DNA of 64,000 bases from Morganella psychrotolerans (GCF_001676055.1 NZ_LZEX01000042.1:1-64000); one strand, 5' to 3'; counted from the first letter of the stretch, positions 18,429 through 32,697 are shown. The notes: generated by a model not told the origin, from the sequence alone. Made by a program: numbers and translations.

Positions 18429-18475
18429 TAATAACCTCACACTGACATCATAAACGAAAAAATAGTATAGAGATC

Positions 18476-18503
18476 AGGTGGGGCCGGTCATGCCATTTTC
18501 AAG
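18476..18503 (-). promoter_or_regulatory. Sigma-32 heat-shock promoter of htpG
   Basis: On the minus strand CTTGAAA and CCCCACCT are separated by 13 bases, close to the CTTGAAA-N13-15-CCCCATNT consensus. It lies about 50 bp upstream of the htpG start. Confidence 0.75.
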
Positions 18504-18542
18504 GTGAAAGCGGTATTTTTTATGAGAAATCTGAGAAAATAT

Positions 18543-18566
18543 GACAGACGGCACACGCCGTCTGTC
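18543..18566 (-). terminator. recR terminator
   Basis: The hairpin GACAGACGGC ACAC GCCGTCTGTC is followed on the minus strand by ATATTTTCTC. It is the end of the dnaX-ybaB-recR unit. Confidence 0.65.
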
Positions 18567-18590
18567 CGGATAGCGGAAAAATGCGACGAA

Positions 18591-19207
18591 TCAATAATCG
18601 CTGCTGTAACGAATTTTCTGACGCCCGGCGAGAGAGTGGGATAAGGTTGTGCCATCCACCATTTCCAGCTCACCACCAACCGGTACGCCGTGAGCGATAC
18701 GACTGGCTGAGATGCCAAATTGTTCACACATTTCAGCAATATAGTTGGCAGTCGCCTCACCTTCCACTGTCGGGTTTGTCGCCAGGATCACTTCATTCAG
18801 TGTTTCCCGCGACAACCGCGCTTCCAGCAGATCCAGCCCGATATCTGCCGGTCCGATACCGTCCAGCGGAGACAGGTGCCCCATCAGCACAAAGTAGCGC
18901 CCGGAGAACTGTCCGGTTTGCTCAATGGCGTGAATATCCGCAGGGCTTTCCACCACACAGATAAGACCGGTCTGCTGACGGCGCGGATTGGCGCATATTG
19001 TGCACTGCTCCTGCTCGGTGAATGTCCGGCAGTCCTGACAATGACCAATTTCCGACATCGCACGGGTCAGTGCCTGCGCCAGGCGCATCCCGCCGCTGCG
19101 GTCACGCTGTAACATCTGAAATGCCATACGCTGCGCAGACTTCGGTCCGACACCCGGCAAACAGCGCAGAGCATCCATCAGAGACTCAAGAAGCGGGCTG
19201 GTTTGCA

Positions 19208-19208
<1 letters not shown>
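18591..19208 (-). CDS. recR: Recombination protein RecR
   Basis: 205 residues (E. coli 201). With RecO and RecF it loads RecA on SSB-coated gaps. The N-terminal helix-hairpin-helix ([17 protein letters not shown]), a C4 zinc finger (Cys57, Cys60, Cys69, Cys72) and a Toprim domain ([29 protein letters not shown]) are all visible. Its ATG overlaps the ybaB stop (TGATG), showing translational coupling. Confidence 0.97.
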
Positions 19209-21525
<2,317 letters not shown>

Positions 21526-21618
21526 GGATTCCGCAGAGAGTGAACATGATTTTGCATCATGCTACCACAGCCTCACCATTATGGGCGAGGCTGAGTTTGC
21601 GTTTAATGCAGGAGAGAC

Positions 21619-22170
21619 TCAGTCGCCGGCATATTCCAGCAGGCAGAAACTGTGGACACCTTCGGCTTCAAGGCGCGCAGCACCACCGAGATCCGGCAGG
21701 CCGATAATAAATGCGGCTTCATGGACAGAGCCACCCAGACGGCGGATCAGACGGATAGTTGCGTTAACAGTACCGCCGGTAGCCAGCAGATCGTCCACAA
21801 CTAACACATGATCACCTTCTTTGATGCTGTCTTTATGCATCTCCAGGGTATCTGTACCGTATTCCAGATCGTACGTTTCACTGAGAGTTTCGCAGGGTAA
21901 TTTCCCTTTTTTACGCACAGGGACAAAGCCGACACCCAAACGTAACGCAACCGGTGCGCCGAATAAGAATCCACGGGCTTCGGTGCCCACGACTTTAGTG
22001 ATCCCTTTATTCTCGAAATGTTCCACTAACAAATCGATAGTCATCCGGTACGCTTGCGGATTATCCAGTAATGTCGTGATGTCGCGGAACAAAACCCCTT
22101 CCTTAGGATAGTCAGGGATAGCCCGGATACTTTCTTTAATAAATTGCAGTTGTTCAGCAGTTGCGCTCAT
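21619..22170 (-). CDS. apt: Adenine phosphoribosyltransferase
   Basis: 183 residues from [15 protein letters not shown] at 22170, the family length; the longer frame starting at 22194 is unlikely. It salvages adenine with PRPP to AMP. The PRPP-binding motif is [13 protein letters not shown], with the substrate-loop region [13 protein letters not shown]. The gene is upstream of dnaX on the same strand, as in E. coli. Confidence 0.96.
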   Translation of the reverse strand: MSATAEQLQFIKESIRAIPDYPKEGVLFRDITTLLDNPQAYRMTIDLLVEHFENKGITKVVGTEARGFLFGAPVALRLGVGFVPVRKKGKLPCETLSETYDLEYGTDTLEMHKDSIKEGDHVLVVDDLLATGGTVNATIRLIRRLGGSVHEAAFIIGLPDLGGAARLEAEGVHSFCLLEYAGD

Positions 22171-22334
22171 AATAGGTGCCAGTATAGAGAACACGAAACA
22201 TCAGAATCTATGCAAATCAGGGGAAAATTGCAACCGTATCCCGTGACTTTGACGATTATTTGTTGTTTTATGTCAAACAGAACTAAAAATGTGGCTGTAA
22301 CTATGATCCCGGGCACATTTCACTGAGGCGGAAA

Positions 22335-22904
22335 ATGAACACCAGACAGCTTTTACTGGCCTTGCAGGAGAAAATAGCCGCACTGGAAACACAGATTGCG
22401 CCGATTGCTGAACAGGAACTCGCTCAGCGCCGGTTCGATGATAATTTATTTTCTGCCCGCAACAAAACACTGCGTCACAATATGGATGAGCTTCAGCGCC
22501 ATGTTAACCAACTGACACAATGTGTGGATGAAAACCGTGCGGATCAGGTGCGTTTTCTGGCTGAAAAAATTGTTGCCCAGATAGCGGCACTGAACCGCGA
22601 AGCCGCCACACAATCGTTGCGTAAGAAAGAGCAGCACTATACACAGCGCGACAGTCAGGTCGATTTATATCAGCGCCTGGCGCAGCATCAGGATTACGAG
22701 CGACGCCTGGCACAAATGACAAATGACCGCGAACTGGCGCTCGGGAGCGCACCGTCATTTGCCGAACAGCAAAAAATACAGAAAGAACTGGCTGCCCTTT
22801 CCGGCCGCTGGTACGCTGCCGCCAGGCATTACAGCGAATCGAAAAACAGATTGAGCGCCGCGACGGGCTTGAATTTTAATCCTGAGATGGCAGAGAACCT
22901 ATGA
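22335..22904 (+). CDS. priC: Primosomal replication protein PriC (N'')
   Basis: 189 residues, nearly all helical and Gln/Arg-rich. It helps load DnaB at stalled forks independently of PriB/DnaT. The start ATG follows GAGGCGGAAA. Features shared with the family include the N-terminal [13 protein letters not shown] and the C-terminal [18 protein letters not shown]. The last codons overlap the rsmS start by 4 bp (ATGA). It is divergent from apt, as in E. coli. Confidence 0.93.
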   Translation: MNTRQLLLALQEKIAALETQIAPIAEQELAQRRFDDNLFSARNKTLRHNMDELQRHVNQLTQCVDENRADQVRFLAEKIVAQIAALNREAATQSLRKKEQHYTQRDSQVDLYQRLAQHQDYERRLAQMTNDRELALGSAPSFAEQQKIQKELAALSGRWYAAARHYSESKNRLSAATGLNFNPEMAENL

Positions 22905-23065
22905 GTCTTGACAACGCACCCGATGAAGTAAAACTGGCTGTTGATCTCATCTGTTTACTGGAAAACCACCAGATACCGCCGGAAACGGTTCTGGCGGCAT
23001 TAGAGATTGTCCGGCAGGATTATGAAAAAAAACAGCGCAATGCGCCCGGTTTTCAGGCCGGCTGA
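22901..23065 (+). CDS. rsmS: Small protein RsmS (YbaM), DUF2496 family
   Basis: 54 residues beginning [20 protein letters not shown] and ending NAPGFQAG. Its start overlaps the priC stop (ATGA), indicating coupling. It resembles E. coli YbaM over nearly all its length (remembered sequence). In Pectobacterium the homologue affects secondary-metabolite control; in enterics the function is poorly known. Its last 13 bases overlap the 3' end of mscK on the opposite strand. Confidence 0.88.
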   Translation: MSLDNAPDEVKLAVDLICLLENHQIPPETVLAALEIVRQDYEKKQRNAPGFQAG

Positions 23066-26000
23066 ACGCCGTTACCGGGTCCCTGCACCTGCACTTCTTT
23101 TCCGCTGTTCTGATCATGGAGATACACTTCCAGCTGATTGAACGCGATATTAATATCATTTTCACGGCACATTTGATCAATCGCCCGGTTCACTTCATCC
23201 TTAGTCGCCCCGCGATCGCCGATAGTGCGGACATAAAACCGTAATTCGTGATCAAGGCTGCTTGCACCAAATGTCATGAAGTAGGCTCCCGGCGCCGGGT
23301 CGGTCATCACTTTCGGGTTATCTGTCGCCGCTTTCAGTAACACCTCCCTGACTTTATCCAGATCAGATCCGTACGCTACGCCCACACTGATAACAATACG
23401 GGTGACGGTGTCTGAGAGTGACCAGTTGGTCAGGCGCTCGGTCATAAAGGCTTTGTTCGGAATAATCACTTCTTTGCGGTCAAAATCAATCACCGTGGTT
23501 GCACGAATGCGGATTTTATTCACCGTCCCGGAGAATGTGCCGATAGTCACGGTATCCCCGATACGGATCGGGCGCTCAAACAGAATAATTATCCCCGATA
23601 CAAAGTTGGCGAAAATTTCCTGTAACCCGAAGCTGAGACCAAAGGTTAAGGCTGCTGCCAGCCACTGTAATTTACCCCACGACACCCCGAGCATACCAAA
23701 GGCTGCAATAGTCCCTATCCCGACAATCAGATATGTCATAATGGTGGTTATCGCATACGATGTTCCCTGGCGCAAAGAGAGCCGCGAAAGCACCAGAACT
23801 TCCAACAGTCCCGGCAGGTTGCGCATCATTATCCAGGACACCACCACAATCAGTACCGACAGAATAAGATCCCCGAGCGTGACGGCTTCCACCACATTTC
23901 CCAGCGCGGTATCAACATTTGAATGCCAGAGAGTAAAACTGTCAAAGAAAGAAAAAATCGTAATAAAATCAGACCATATTCCGTAAAATGCGGCAGCAAA
24001 CACAATAAACAGCACCATGGATGTCATACGCAGAGACTGCTGATTGATGAGCTCCATTGACATCGGCGGCTCCTCCACCATCATTTCCGGGATCTCATCT
24101 CCCTCATGTTGCTCTTTGTGTTGTGACTGCTGTTTTTGACGGCGGGCCAGGGCGCGCTGATAGGTCAGCCGACGTGCAGCCAGTGCCAGCCCGCGCAGAC
24201 TGGTGTGATAAACGATATACCAGACCAGCATCAGATACAGACTGTCAATCCAGCGGCTGCTCAGACGCAGTGCTGTGTAGTAATAACCCAGCCCCACCAG
24301 TACCACCAGCACCAGCGGGGAAAATGTCAGCAGCGTCAGCAGAAAGGCGCGCACCAGATGTGAGCCTTTCTCCCGCCAGATTTCAATACAGAACGGCAAT
24401 GTGAATGCAAACACAAAGACCAGCGCAACCGGCACCACCAGCTGACCTATCACGTCATCCACCAGACGCAGCGGATATTCCATTCCGTATGCCGCCCATA
24501 ACATAATCGGCAACAATGGCAGCGCAAGACGAATCAGACGCCTGCGCCCGGTGCGGCAGATTTCCGCATCAATGCCAAAATGGGTGACAGCAATACCGTC
24601 CGGCTTCATTATCCGGTAACTCCACTCAAACAATACCCAGAAAAACGCAAGCTGGCGGGAGATTGTCCACATCAGAGCTGAATCCGCACTGCCGGTTTTC
24701 AGGCAGAAATAGCCGAACGCAATAACAAACAATGAGGATGGTAGTGTTTTAATCAGCACCAGCCCGAGCGCCATGGGGGTATAAATCTGTCTGTCTTTTT
24801 TCAGCCGTCCGACATTGGCGTTGATTTCACTAAGCCGGGTATCGATATTCTTTGAGCCGAAACGCAGCAGCAGCGCAATAATCATCAGCGGTATTGTAAT
24901 GTAGAGGGAATTGATAAACCCGCTACCGAGACTTTGCAGTGACCAGTTCAGATCCAGCGAGGTCAGCTCTTGTTTCGCCGCCCCCGGAAAAGACTGGAAC
25001 CACGCAAGATTCACCGGTTTGTTACTGTTCACCCAGAAAATTTGTTGCGCGAGGGTTTTTTCCAGCGAGGCAACCACCGTCACCAACTGAGTCTGATCCA
25101 GTTGCAGATTAATCGCCTGTGAGATTTGATTACCCATCTGAGTGTTGAGCTGATCAAGCAGATCCTGACGGACTGACACCACCTGCACCAGGGCATGTTT
25201 TTGCGCCCGCTGCTCCGCTTCAGATGCCGGCATATCATGGGTTTTTCCATACTCTGCAATCAATGCATCGGCAAAGCTGTCCGGCTGATAGAGCTTGTCG
25301 CGCTGCTGATTAATTTCAAACTGCTCCAGACGCAGGTCTGCTATCCGGTCAGGTAAATCCTTAATCAGCAAATCCTGCGGCAGGTCGATTTGTTCTTTAA
25401 ATAAAATGCGGGAGAGCAACAAACTGCCGCGCAAAACGGTAATCTGCTCTTTCAGGTTCCGTTCTGATTGCAGTGCGCGGTCAAGAATACTTTTGACCTT
25501 AATGGTCCGTTGCACAAGCTGGTTATTATTGCGGGTTGCAGCAACTAATTTTTCACTTAAATCATGGTTTAGTGCAATTTCACGCAAGACCAGCGGATCA
25601 TCCTGAATATTGCGCTGGCTGTCATCCGAGCTTTGCGCTTCTTTAGCGGCTTCTTCCGAATAATCCAGGCGCTTGCCGCTGACTGTTTCCTGAATGACAT
25701 CAATATAGCCTTCCAGCTGCTTAATGCGCTCCACCACATAATCGCGCTGGAGTTGTAATACATTCTGTAACTGGGTATTCGACTGCAGCGCCCGTTTCTG
25801 GTAATCAATCTGTTGCTGTAAATAGTATTGCTCTATCTGGAGGGCTTCAATTTCAGTCGGGCGCAGCACCTTTTGTGCCGCCAGTGAATCATTAAGCAAA
25901 GCGCGGATTTGCTGAAGACGCTGCACATTGGCATACATAATATTTTGCGCGCGTTCCGGCTGGGTCTGAAGTGCTATCAGGTCACTGTTATAAGAAGAGA

Positions 26001-26463
26001 GATTATTTTGTGCCGTCTGTAACGCTTCAAGTGTGCTGTTCAGCTTCTGTTCAAGCTGAGCCAGGGGCAGGTTCGTAATACTGATTTTGTACTCAGCCAG
26101 CCCTTCATCCGTTAATGATTTTATCTGCGTTAATTTTTGTGAGACTTGTTCGGACAAACGCGGGGCATCATCTGTCTGTTTTTTCAGTTGCTGTGATTTG
26201 TCTTTCAGCGAATCGAGATTGTCATAAAAAACCAGTGCCCGTTCCAGATCCTGAACTGAAAGCTTGTCATTTGCAGTCTGATCTTTGCGGTTATTCAGTG
26301 CGCTCAGTTCAGTCTGAATAGTACTGCGCTCAGGTATATCCTGTGCCGCTGCGAGTGCTGCACTCTGCCACAGGACTGACAGCATCAGTAAACAACAGGT
26401 AAATATACGGAAAGAAAACATCCGGGATAAACCGGACGCCGGGATGCGACTGACTCGCTTCAT
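23053..26463 (-). CDS. mscK: Potassium-dependent mechanosensitive channel MscK (KefA)
   Basis: 1136 residues from the ATG at 26463, preceded by AGGTGA (E. coli 1120). It is a large inner-membrane channel opening on hypo-osmotic shock. A signal peptide (residues about 10-40) leads into a periplasmic coiled-coil region rich in Gln/Leu to about 490. About ten membrane helices follow, then the MscS-type pore helix ([16 protein letters not shown]), the beta domain ([13 protein letters not shown]) and the C-terminal alpha/beta domain. The 3' end converges with rsmS, overlapping by 13 bp. Confidence 0.95.
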   Translation of the reverse strand: MKRVSRIPASGLSRMFSFRIFTCCLLMLSVLWQSAALAAAQDIPERSTIQTELSALNNRKDQTANDKLSVQDLERALVFYDNLDSLKDKSQQLKKQTDDAPRLSEQVSQKLTQIKSLTDEGLAEYKISITNLPLAQLEQKLNSTLEALQTAQNNLSSYNSDLIALQTQPERAQNIMYANVQRLQQIRALLNDSLAAQKVLRPTEIEALQIEQYYLQQQIDYQKRALQSNTQLQNVLQLQRDYVVERIKQLEGYIDVIQETVSGKRLDYSEEAAKEAQSSDDSQRNIQDDPLVLREIALNHDLSEKLVAATRNNNQLVQRTIKVKSILDRALQSERNLKEQITVLRGSLLLSRILFKEQIDLPQDLLIKDLPDRIADLRLEQFEINQQRDKLYQPDSFADALIAEYGKTHDMPASEAEQRAQKHALVQVVSVRQDLLDQLNTQMGNQISQAINLQLDQTQLVTVVASLEKTLAQQIFWVNSNKPVNLAWFQSFPGAAKQELTSLDLNWSLQSLGSGFINSLYITIPLMIIALLLRFGSKNIDTRLSEINANVGRLKKDRQIYTPMALGLVLIKTLPSSLFVIAFGYFCLKTGSADSALMWTISRQLAFFWVLFEWSYRIMKPDGIAVTHFGIDAEICRTGRRRLIRLALPLLPIMLWAAYGMEYPLRLVDDVIGQLVVPVALVFVFAFTLPFCIEIWREKGSHLVRAFLLTLLTFSPLVLVVLVGLGYYYTALRLSSRWIDSLYLMLVWYIVYHTSLRGLALAARRLTYQRALARRQKQQSQHKEQHEGDEIPEMMVEEPPMSMELINQQSLRMTSMVLFIVFAAAFYGIWSDFITIFSFFDSFTLWHSNVDTALGNVVEAVTLGDLILSVLIVVVSWIMMRNLPGLLEVLVLSRLSLRQGTSYAITTIMTYLIVGIGTIAAFGMLGVSWGKLQWLAAALTFGLSFGLQEIFANFVSGIIILFERPIRIGDTVTIGTFSGTVNKIRIRATTVIDFDRKEVIIPNKAFMTERLTNWSLSDTVTRIVISVGVAYGSDLDKVREVLLKAATDNPKVMTDPAPGAYFMTFGASSLDHELRFYVRTIGDRGATKDEVNRAIDQMCRENDINIAFNQLEVYLHDQNSGKEVQVQGPGNGVQPA

Positions 26464-26515
26464 AGTAATATTCACCTGTGCCGGGCCCGGCGTTCTGTTT
26501 CGTTTTATATACTCT

Positions 26516-26565
26516 TATTCATTCAGGTTGCAGATTCGTTGGCTGCATCCTGAATGATGCCGGAC
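26516..26565. repeat. Short palindromic repeat related to ERIC ends
   Basis: The sequence TTATTCATTCAGGTTGCAG...TTGGCTGCATCCTGAATGATG folds back on itself through CATTCAGG and CCTGAATG. The same blocks occur at 33788-33814 and 42231-42300, so this is a dispersed family, probably ERIC derivatives with the centre deleted. Confidence 0.55.
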
Positions 26566-26588
26566 ATATAATAATTAAAATATAATAA

Positions 26589-26942
26589 TTAAAATGTAAT
26601 GATTTTTTCAGCATCCAGTGACCACTGTGCCAGTTCACCGAGTGTACCAATCTGCACACCATCAACCAGAGGAAGGTCTGTCATTCCGCGGGCATCGGTA
26701 CAGGTTTTGCACAGTTTAATCTCCACCTGCTGCGCCAGCAATATCTCCAGCATCTGTTTCAGATTATATCCCTCTTTCGGCTGCTGCCCGCGCAACCCTG
26801 CGACAACGGCATCAGACATCAGAAAGACATTCATCGGCACCTTACTGTCTTGCTCTTTAATCGCAATGGCAAGACGTAGTGCATTAAACAGAGATTCACT
26901 GCCATACGCAGCACCATTGGCAATAATTAATACAGGCTTCAT
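26589..26942 (-). CDS. DsrE-family protein (YchN-like)
   Basis: 117 residues, one DsrE/DsrF fold: MKPVLIIANGAAYGSESLFN is the N-terminal strand and Gly-rich turn, FLMSDAVVAGL the second strand. Cys78 and Cys81 in KLCKTCTDARGM form a CxxC. Family members carry sulfur relay or are small trimeric/hexameric proteins of unknown role. The start follows AGGA. It lies between mscK and acrR, a position without an E. coli counterpart. The substrate cannot be told from sequence. Confidence 0.8.
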   Translation of the reverse strand: MKPVLIIANGAAYGSESLFNALRLAIAIKEQDSKVPMNVFLMSDAVVAGLRGQQPKEGYNLKQMLEILLAQQVEIKLCKTCTDARGMTDLPLVDGVQIGTLGELAQWSLDAEKIITF

Positions 26943-26981
26943 ACATGAGATCCTTGAGTCAGATTATTCGAAAAACAGGTA

Positions 26982-27629
26982 TCAGGCGTCTGCCGGCGGT
27001 AGTTGCATATTATTACTGAGCATCAGCATATCCAGATAACCGTCAACCAAATATTCAGCCTGTCCGACAATATTAAAACTCTCATTGGAAAAGAGCCAGT
27101 TTTCTAACAGCCCGGTTATCATTCCCCGCAACATAATGGCGGCACGCCGCAGGTCAAGCGTCGCGGGTAAGAACCCCTGCGCGACACTTTCAATCAAAAA
27201 TACTTCAATTCTGGAATATTCTGTTGCGTATAAATTCTGACGAATGGCAATAAGCTCACTCATTTCACCTGTGAATTCACATTTGTGAAAGGAAATACTC
27301 ATTATGGCCCGCATTTTCGGATCCAATGCAGCTGATTTTAAAATGTAAATTAATATTTTCTTAAACACTAAAAGTGGATTATCCGGGTGTTTTGCCCGAT
27401 ACTCTTGTTCAATCAATCCAATTTTTGTATCAGTTATTGCACAGACTTCAGTAAAGAGATCCACTTTATTTTTGAAGTGCCAATAAATCGCGCCACGGGT
27501 GACACCCGCTTGTTTTGCAATATCCACTAATGACGTCGACGAAACGCCTTGCTCACTGAAGGCGATTAATGCGGCATCAATAATCTGCTGGCGGGTTTCC
27601 CGGGCCTGTTGTTTAGTTTTTCGTGCCAT
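26982..27629 (-). CDS. acrR: TetR-family repressor AcrR of the AcrAB efflux pump
   Basis: 215 residues, same length as E. coli AcrR. The N-terminal TetR helix-turn-helix is GVSSTSLVDIAKQAGVTRGA followed by IYWHFKNKVDLF; the C-terminal helices form the ligand pocket. It is divergent from acrA with an operator palindrome between them. Loss of function would raise AcrAB. The frame is intact. Confidence 0.95.
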   Translation of the reverse strand: MARKTKQQARETRQQIIDAALIAFSEQGVSSTSLVDIAKQAGVTRGAIYWHFKNKVDLFTEVCAITDTKIGLIEQEYRAKHPDNPLLVFKKILIYILKSAALDPKMRAIMSISFHKCEFTGEMSELIAIRQNLYATEYSRIEVFLIESVAQGFLPATLDLRRAAIMLRGMITGLLENWLFSNESFNIVGQAEYLVDGYLDMLMLSNNMQLPPADA

Positions 27630-27657
27630 GTACGGTCAGTGTCACCTGAAGTTAATT

Positions 27658-27681
27658 TACATACATTCGTGTATGTTTGTA
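27658..27681. promoter_or_regulatory. AcrR operator between acrR and acrA
   Basis: A 24-bp imperfect palindrome, with TACATACATTCG and TGTATGTTTGTA as halves, very close to the E. coli AcrR site TACATACATTTGTGAATGTA. It overlaps the divergent promoter region of acrR and acrA. Confidence 0.85.
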
Positions 27682-27756
27682 TTATAGCACGCTGAATTAA
27701 GAGTGAAGCAACCCTATTTCACTGGTTGAAATATCGACATTTTATAGAGGTTTACT

Positions 27757-28983
27757 ATGCGAAAAAACAGAGGCGTTCTACCTCTGGCGCTGTTTGTCCT
27801 GTCCGGAAGTATCCTGCTGTCCGGCTGTGGTGAAGAGCAACAAAAAGGGGGCGAAATGCCACCGCCGGACGTTAAAGTCGTCACACTGAAAGCCGGGCCA
27901 CTCACCGTGAGTACCGAGCTTCCGGGCCGAACTTCAGCTTACCGCGTTGCCGAGGTCCGCCCGCAGGTCGGCGGCATTATTTTAAAACGCAATTATAAAG
28001 AAGGAAGTGACGTCAAAGAGGGCGAATCGCTCTATCAGATCGATCCGGCACCTTTCAGGGCAACACTCAGCAGCGCTCAGGCTGAACTGGCCAAAGCCAA
28101 AGCCAATGCAGAGCTGGCCCGCCTGACAGTGAACCGCTATAAACCGTTGCTGGGAACTAACTATATCAGCCGCCAGGACTATGATACGGCAGTATCAACT
28201 CTCGCGCAGGCTCAGGCTGCTGTTCAGGCAGGACAGGCCTCTGTTCAGACTGCTCAGATAAACCTGAACTACACCAAAGTCACATCGCCGATTGCCGGGC
28301 TTTCCGGTAAATCGACTGTGACTGAAGGCGCATTAGTGTCCTCAGGACAGGCTCAGGCACTGACACTGGTTCAGCAAATCGACCCGATTTATGTCGATGT
28401 GACCCAGTCCAGTGATGATTACCTGCGCCTGAAGCAGGAAATCGCCAGCGGTGTTGTCAACAAAGAACAAGGCAAAGTCGCGGTCAGTCTTGTGACTGCT
28501 GAGAACAAAGATTATACCCATAAAGGGTATCTGGAATTCTCCGATGTAACTGTTGATGAAACCACCGGTTCAATCACTATGCGGGCGGTGTTCCCTAATC
28601 CGTCTGAATCTCTGCTGCCGGGTATGTTTGTCCGTGCCCGCGTGGATGAAGGTGTGCGTCCTGATGCCATCCTTATTCCGCAGGAAGGGGTTATCCGTAC
28701 AGCGAAAGGCGGTGCCGTTGTTAACGTCGTCAATGCCAAAAATGAAGTTGAAGTCCGCCCTGTCACTGTTGGTCAGGCATACGGTAACAACTGGCTGGTT
28801 ACGTCTGGTGTAAGTAACGGTGAGCGTGTTGTGACCGAAGGCTTCCAGAAAATCAAGCCCGGCACTGTCGTTAAGGCAACTGAAGCAGGTTCGGATGCAC
28901 AGCCGGCGCTGCGCCAAAAAATACTGAATCTGCTCAGAAGTCCCAATAAGGAGTCAGTGATTCATGCCAAAGTTTTTTATTGA
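27757..28983 (+). CDS. acrA: AcrA periplasmic adaptor of RND efflux pump (3' end frameshifted)
   Basis: A lipoprotein membrane-fusion protein joining AcrB to TolC. A lipobox (ILLSGC, Cys24), a lipoyl domain ([18 protein letters not shown]), a helical hairpin (about 100-175) and beta-barrel parts are present. As written it has 408 residues and runs 20 bp into acrB. One more A in the run at 28916-28921 would give a hydrophilic tail ending [10 protein letters not shown] with TAA at 28947-28949, then GGAG and the acrB ATG at normal spacing. That is the more natural end, so a one-base deletion, probably a sequencing error, is likely. Confidence 0.92.
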   Translation: MRKNRGVLPLALFVLSGSILLSGCGEEQQKGGEMPPPDVKVVTLKAGPLTVSTELPGRTSAYRVAEVRPQVGGIILKRNYKEGSDVKEGESLYQIDPAPFRATLSSAQAELAKAKANAELARLTVNRYKPLLGTNYISRQDYDTAVSTLAQAQAAVQAGQASVQTAQINLNYTKVTSPIAGLSGKSTVTEGALVSSGQAQALTLVQQIDPIYVDVTQSSDDYLRLKQEIASGVVNKEQGKVAVSLVTAENKDYTHKGYLEFSDVTVDETTGSITMRAVFPNPSESLLPGMFVRARVDEGVRPDAILIPQEGVIRTAKGGAVVNVVNAKNEVEVRPVTVGQAYGNNWLVTSGVSNGERVVTEGFQKIKPGTVVKATEAGSDAQPALRQKILNLLRSPNKESVIHAKVFY

Positions 28984-31900
28984 AAGACCGATATTTGCAT
29001 GGGTAATAGCGATTATTACCATGCTTGCAGGTCTGTTGGCGATCATGAAACTGCCGGTGGCACAGTACCCTTCTGTTGCACCACCGACAATTTCAATTTC
29101 TGCTACCTATCCGGGTGCAGATGCCGAGACAGTTCAGAATACGGTAACCCAGGTTATCGAGCAGAACATGAACGGTATCGACAAGATGGTGTACATGTCT
29201 TCAACAAGTGACTCTGCGGGTAACATGAATATCTCGCTGACCTTTGACGCTGACGCCAACCCGGATATCGCACAGGTTCAGGTGCAGAACAAACTGCAAC
29301 TGGCCATGCCGTTACTGCCGCAGGAAGTGCAGCAGCAAGGTATTACCGTTGAAAAATCAACCAGTTCATTCTTATTGGTTGCCGGTTTTGTTTCTGAAAA
29401 CGGCGATATGACGCAGGACGATATTGCAGACTACGTCGGTCAAATATAAAAGACCCGATAAGCCGTGTTACCGGGGTGGGTGAAACCCAGTTGTTCGGTA
29501 CACAGTATGCAATGCGTGTGTGGCTTGACCCGGACAAACTGATCAAATACAACCTGAGCACGCTGGATGTCATCAATGCCATTAAAGTCCAGAATAACCA
29601 GGTTGCCGCCGGTCAGTTAGGGGGAACGCCGCCGGTTGCAAACCAGCGTCTGAATACCTCAATTATCGCGCAGACCCGTCTGAATACACCTGAGCAGTTT
29701 CAGGAAATCATGATGCGGGTCAATACCGATGGTTCCGTCGTCCGCCTGAAAGATGTGGCTTATGTGGAACTGGGTGCGGAAAACTACGGTATTATCGCCC
29801 GCTATAACGGAAAACCGGCATCAGGTATCGGTATCAAACTGGCAACCGGTGCTAACGCCCTGGATACCGCCAAAGCCGTACGTGATTCCCTGACTGAAAT
29901 GTCCGAGTTTTTCCCGGATGGTCTGGAACTGGTTTATCCTTACGATACAACACCTTTCGTTAAGATCTCTATCTTTGAAGTGGTAAAAACACTGGTTGAA
30001 GCTATTATGCTGGTGTTCGTGGTGATGTACCTGTTCTTACAGAATTTCCGCGCCACATTGATCCCGACGATTGCCGTACCGGTTGTTCTTTTGGGGACAT
30101 TCGCCGTCCTTGCCGCGTTCGGGTATTCAATAAATACCCTGACGATGTTTGCGATGGTGCTGGCCATCGGTCTTCTTGTGGATGACGCCATCGTTGTGGT
30201 TGAAAACGTTGAGCGTGTAATGCAGGAAACCGGGCTTCCGCCCAAAGAAGCCACAAAAGTATCAATGGTGCAGATTCAGAGTGCTCTGGTCGGTATCGCG
30301 ATGGTGTTATCTGCGGTATTTATCCCGATGGCCTTCTTCGGCGGGTCAACAGGGGCTATTTATCGTCAGTTCTCCATCACGATTGTAGCGGCAATGGTTC
30401 TCTCCGTTTTCGTTGCGATGATTCTGACACCGGCACTGTGTGCCACCATGCTAAAACCTGTCGCCAAAGGCAGCCACGGTTCACAAACCGGGTTCTTCGG
30501 CTGGTTTAACCGCATATTTGAGAAACAGACTAACCATTACACTGACAGCGTAGGTCGTATGCTGCGTGGTACAGGTCGTTATCTGGTTATCTATGTACTG
30601 CTGGTAGCGGCCATGATCGTCATGTTCACCCGCCTGCCGACCTCCTTCCTGCCGGAAGAAGATCAGGGGGTTCTGCTCTCGATGGTTCAGTTACCACCTG
30701 GTTCAACCCAGGAGCAGACACAGACAGTGCTCAATAGCGTCAGTAAATACTATCTGGAAACAGAGAAAAAAGTGGTGGGATCTGTCTTTACCGTTAACGG
30801 CTTCGGCTTCGCGGGTCAGGGACAGAATATGGGTCTGGCATTCGTCGTTCTGAAAAACTGGGATGAACGTAAAGCCAAAGAAGATAAAGTGGAAGCGATT
30901 GTTGATCGTGCTAACCAGCACTTCTACGGCCAGTCCTCCGCCATGATTTTCGCCGTTAATATTCCGCCGATTGTGGAACTGGGTTCATCCAGTGGTTTTG
31001 ACCTCGAACTGATGGATAACGCAAACCAGGGTCACGTCGCACTGACCGCTGCCCGTAACCAACTGCTGAAAATGGCAGGTGAGCATCCGGATATGCTGGT
31101 TCAGGTGCGTCCGAACGGGATGGAAGATACGTCACAGTACCGTATCCATATCGATCAGCAGAAAGCGGAAGCACTGGGTGTTGATATCAGTACTATCAAT
31201 GCTGCACTGAGCACCATGTTCGGTGGTACTTATGTCAACGACTTCATCGACCGTGGTCGTGTGAAGAAAGTCTTTGTTCAGGCCGATGCACCGTTCCGTA
31301 TGCAGCCGAAAAATATTGCTGAGCAGTATGTCCGCAATAATGTCGGGCAAATGGTACCGTTCTCCGCCTTTATCGATACAAAGAAAGATCCGTGGACATT
31401 TGGTTCACCGCGCTTAGAACGGTATAACGGCTTACCTGCGATGCAAATCCAGGGGAGTGCGGCACCGGGTAAAAGTAGTGGTGATGCAATGGCGCTGATG
31501 GAAAGCATGGCGAAAGAGTTACCACAGGGCTTTGGTGTTGAGTGGACGGGGATGTCTTACCAGGAGAAACTTTCCGGTAACCAGGCTCCTGCACTTTACA
31601 CTATCTCACTCATCGTGGTCTTCCTCTGTCTGGCAGCCCTGTATGAAAGCTGGTCTGTGCCGTTCTCTGTTATGTTGGTTGTTCCGCTCGGGGTAATCGG
31701 AGCGCTGTTACTGACTCACATGCGCGGACTGGATAACGACGTTTACTTTAAGGTCGGCTTACTGACAACCATCGGGCTATCGGCGAAAAACGCCATACTG
31801 ATTGTTGAATTTGCCAAAGATCTGATGGAAAAAGAAGGCAAAGGGCTTATCGAAGCCACGCTGGAAGCTGTCAAAATGCGTCTGCGTCCGATTCTGATGA

Positions 31901-32139
31901 CATCGCTGGCCTTTATGCTCGGGGTTATTCCGTTAGTCCTGAGTAACGGTGCCGGTTCCGGTGCGCAGAACGCCGTAGGTACAGGGGTATTCGGTGGTAT
32001 GATTGCCGCAACCTCACTGGCTATCTTCTTTGTTCCGGTCTTCTATGTAGTTATTCGCCGCCGCTTTGGCAGCAAAAATGAAGATATTGAGCATGCTCAT
32101 GCAGTGACTCAGAAGAGTAATAGTCCCGACGGATTTTAA
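28964..32139 (+). pseudogene. acrB: AcrB RND multidrug efflux transporter, one frameshift
   Basis: The inner-membrane proton-drug antiporter of about 1058 codons. The first frame ([20 protein letters not shown] on) stops after 161 residues at DYVGQI; the second picks up at [20 protein letters not shown] and runs to the end. Inserting one T at about 29440 (GGT-TCA-AAT-ATA-AAA) restores the expected reading. The proton-relay [12 protein letters not shown] and the other RND motifs are intact. A sequencing error is more likely than loss, since several nearby genes show the same kind of defect. Confidence 0.92.
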
Positions 32140-32153
32140 TCCTGCTTAAACGC

Positions 32154-32182
32154 AAAAAGGTCACATTAGTGACCTTTTTTTT
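32154..32182 (+). terminator. acrAB terminator
   Basis: The stem AAGGTCAC ATTA GTGACCTT is followed by TTTTTT, 15 bp past the acrB stop. Confidence 0.9.
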
Positions 32183-32697
32183 ATTTCGTTATCATTATGA
32201 ATATTTTCAAATTTACGTCATTAACACTTAAATAAACAATTGATAAATGTAAACTATAACATTACAGATAATGTAATGTTTTGTCATTCCAAATTATATT
32301 CAGCATCAGTCACCAACAAAAAAATCAGTAAATTTAAGTACCTGTGTAATTACAACTTACGTATTAGTGCATTTATTCTGCATTTACCTTTGCATTTTTT
32401 TATTTTTAGCTAGTGACATCAGCATAAATAGTGTTATATTAGAGGCAAGGCTATTTCAGATCTCTTTATCCACCTATTTCCGGAACACCGGGTTCATTAA
32501 CTGAAATGGATTTAACACTGAGTCTGAAACCTGATTGCTTCAAATAGCATCAAACCTTACATTACCTTTATTTATAAATAAAGGCTGACTATATTTAAAT
32601 ATACCGACGACGATAACGTAATAACTTACTCACATGTTAATTATAATTTAACGTTTTTCAGCGCCTTGTCATTCTCGGTTACATCCAGGAGGTGATT
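32183..32697 (+). other. AT-rich leader region of tomB
   Basis: A 515-bp gap with no supported gene. It is markedly AT-rich, a composition that attracts H-NS/Hha complexes, and carries runs such as TATAATTTAACG near the tomB start and an AGGAGGTG ribosome site. No individual promoter can be fixed with confidence. Confidence 0.35.

Noticed and set aside
24136..24404. ORFs opposite mscK and other long genes
   Set aside because: They are antisense shadows with biased composition and no start signals; the sense genes are unmistakable.
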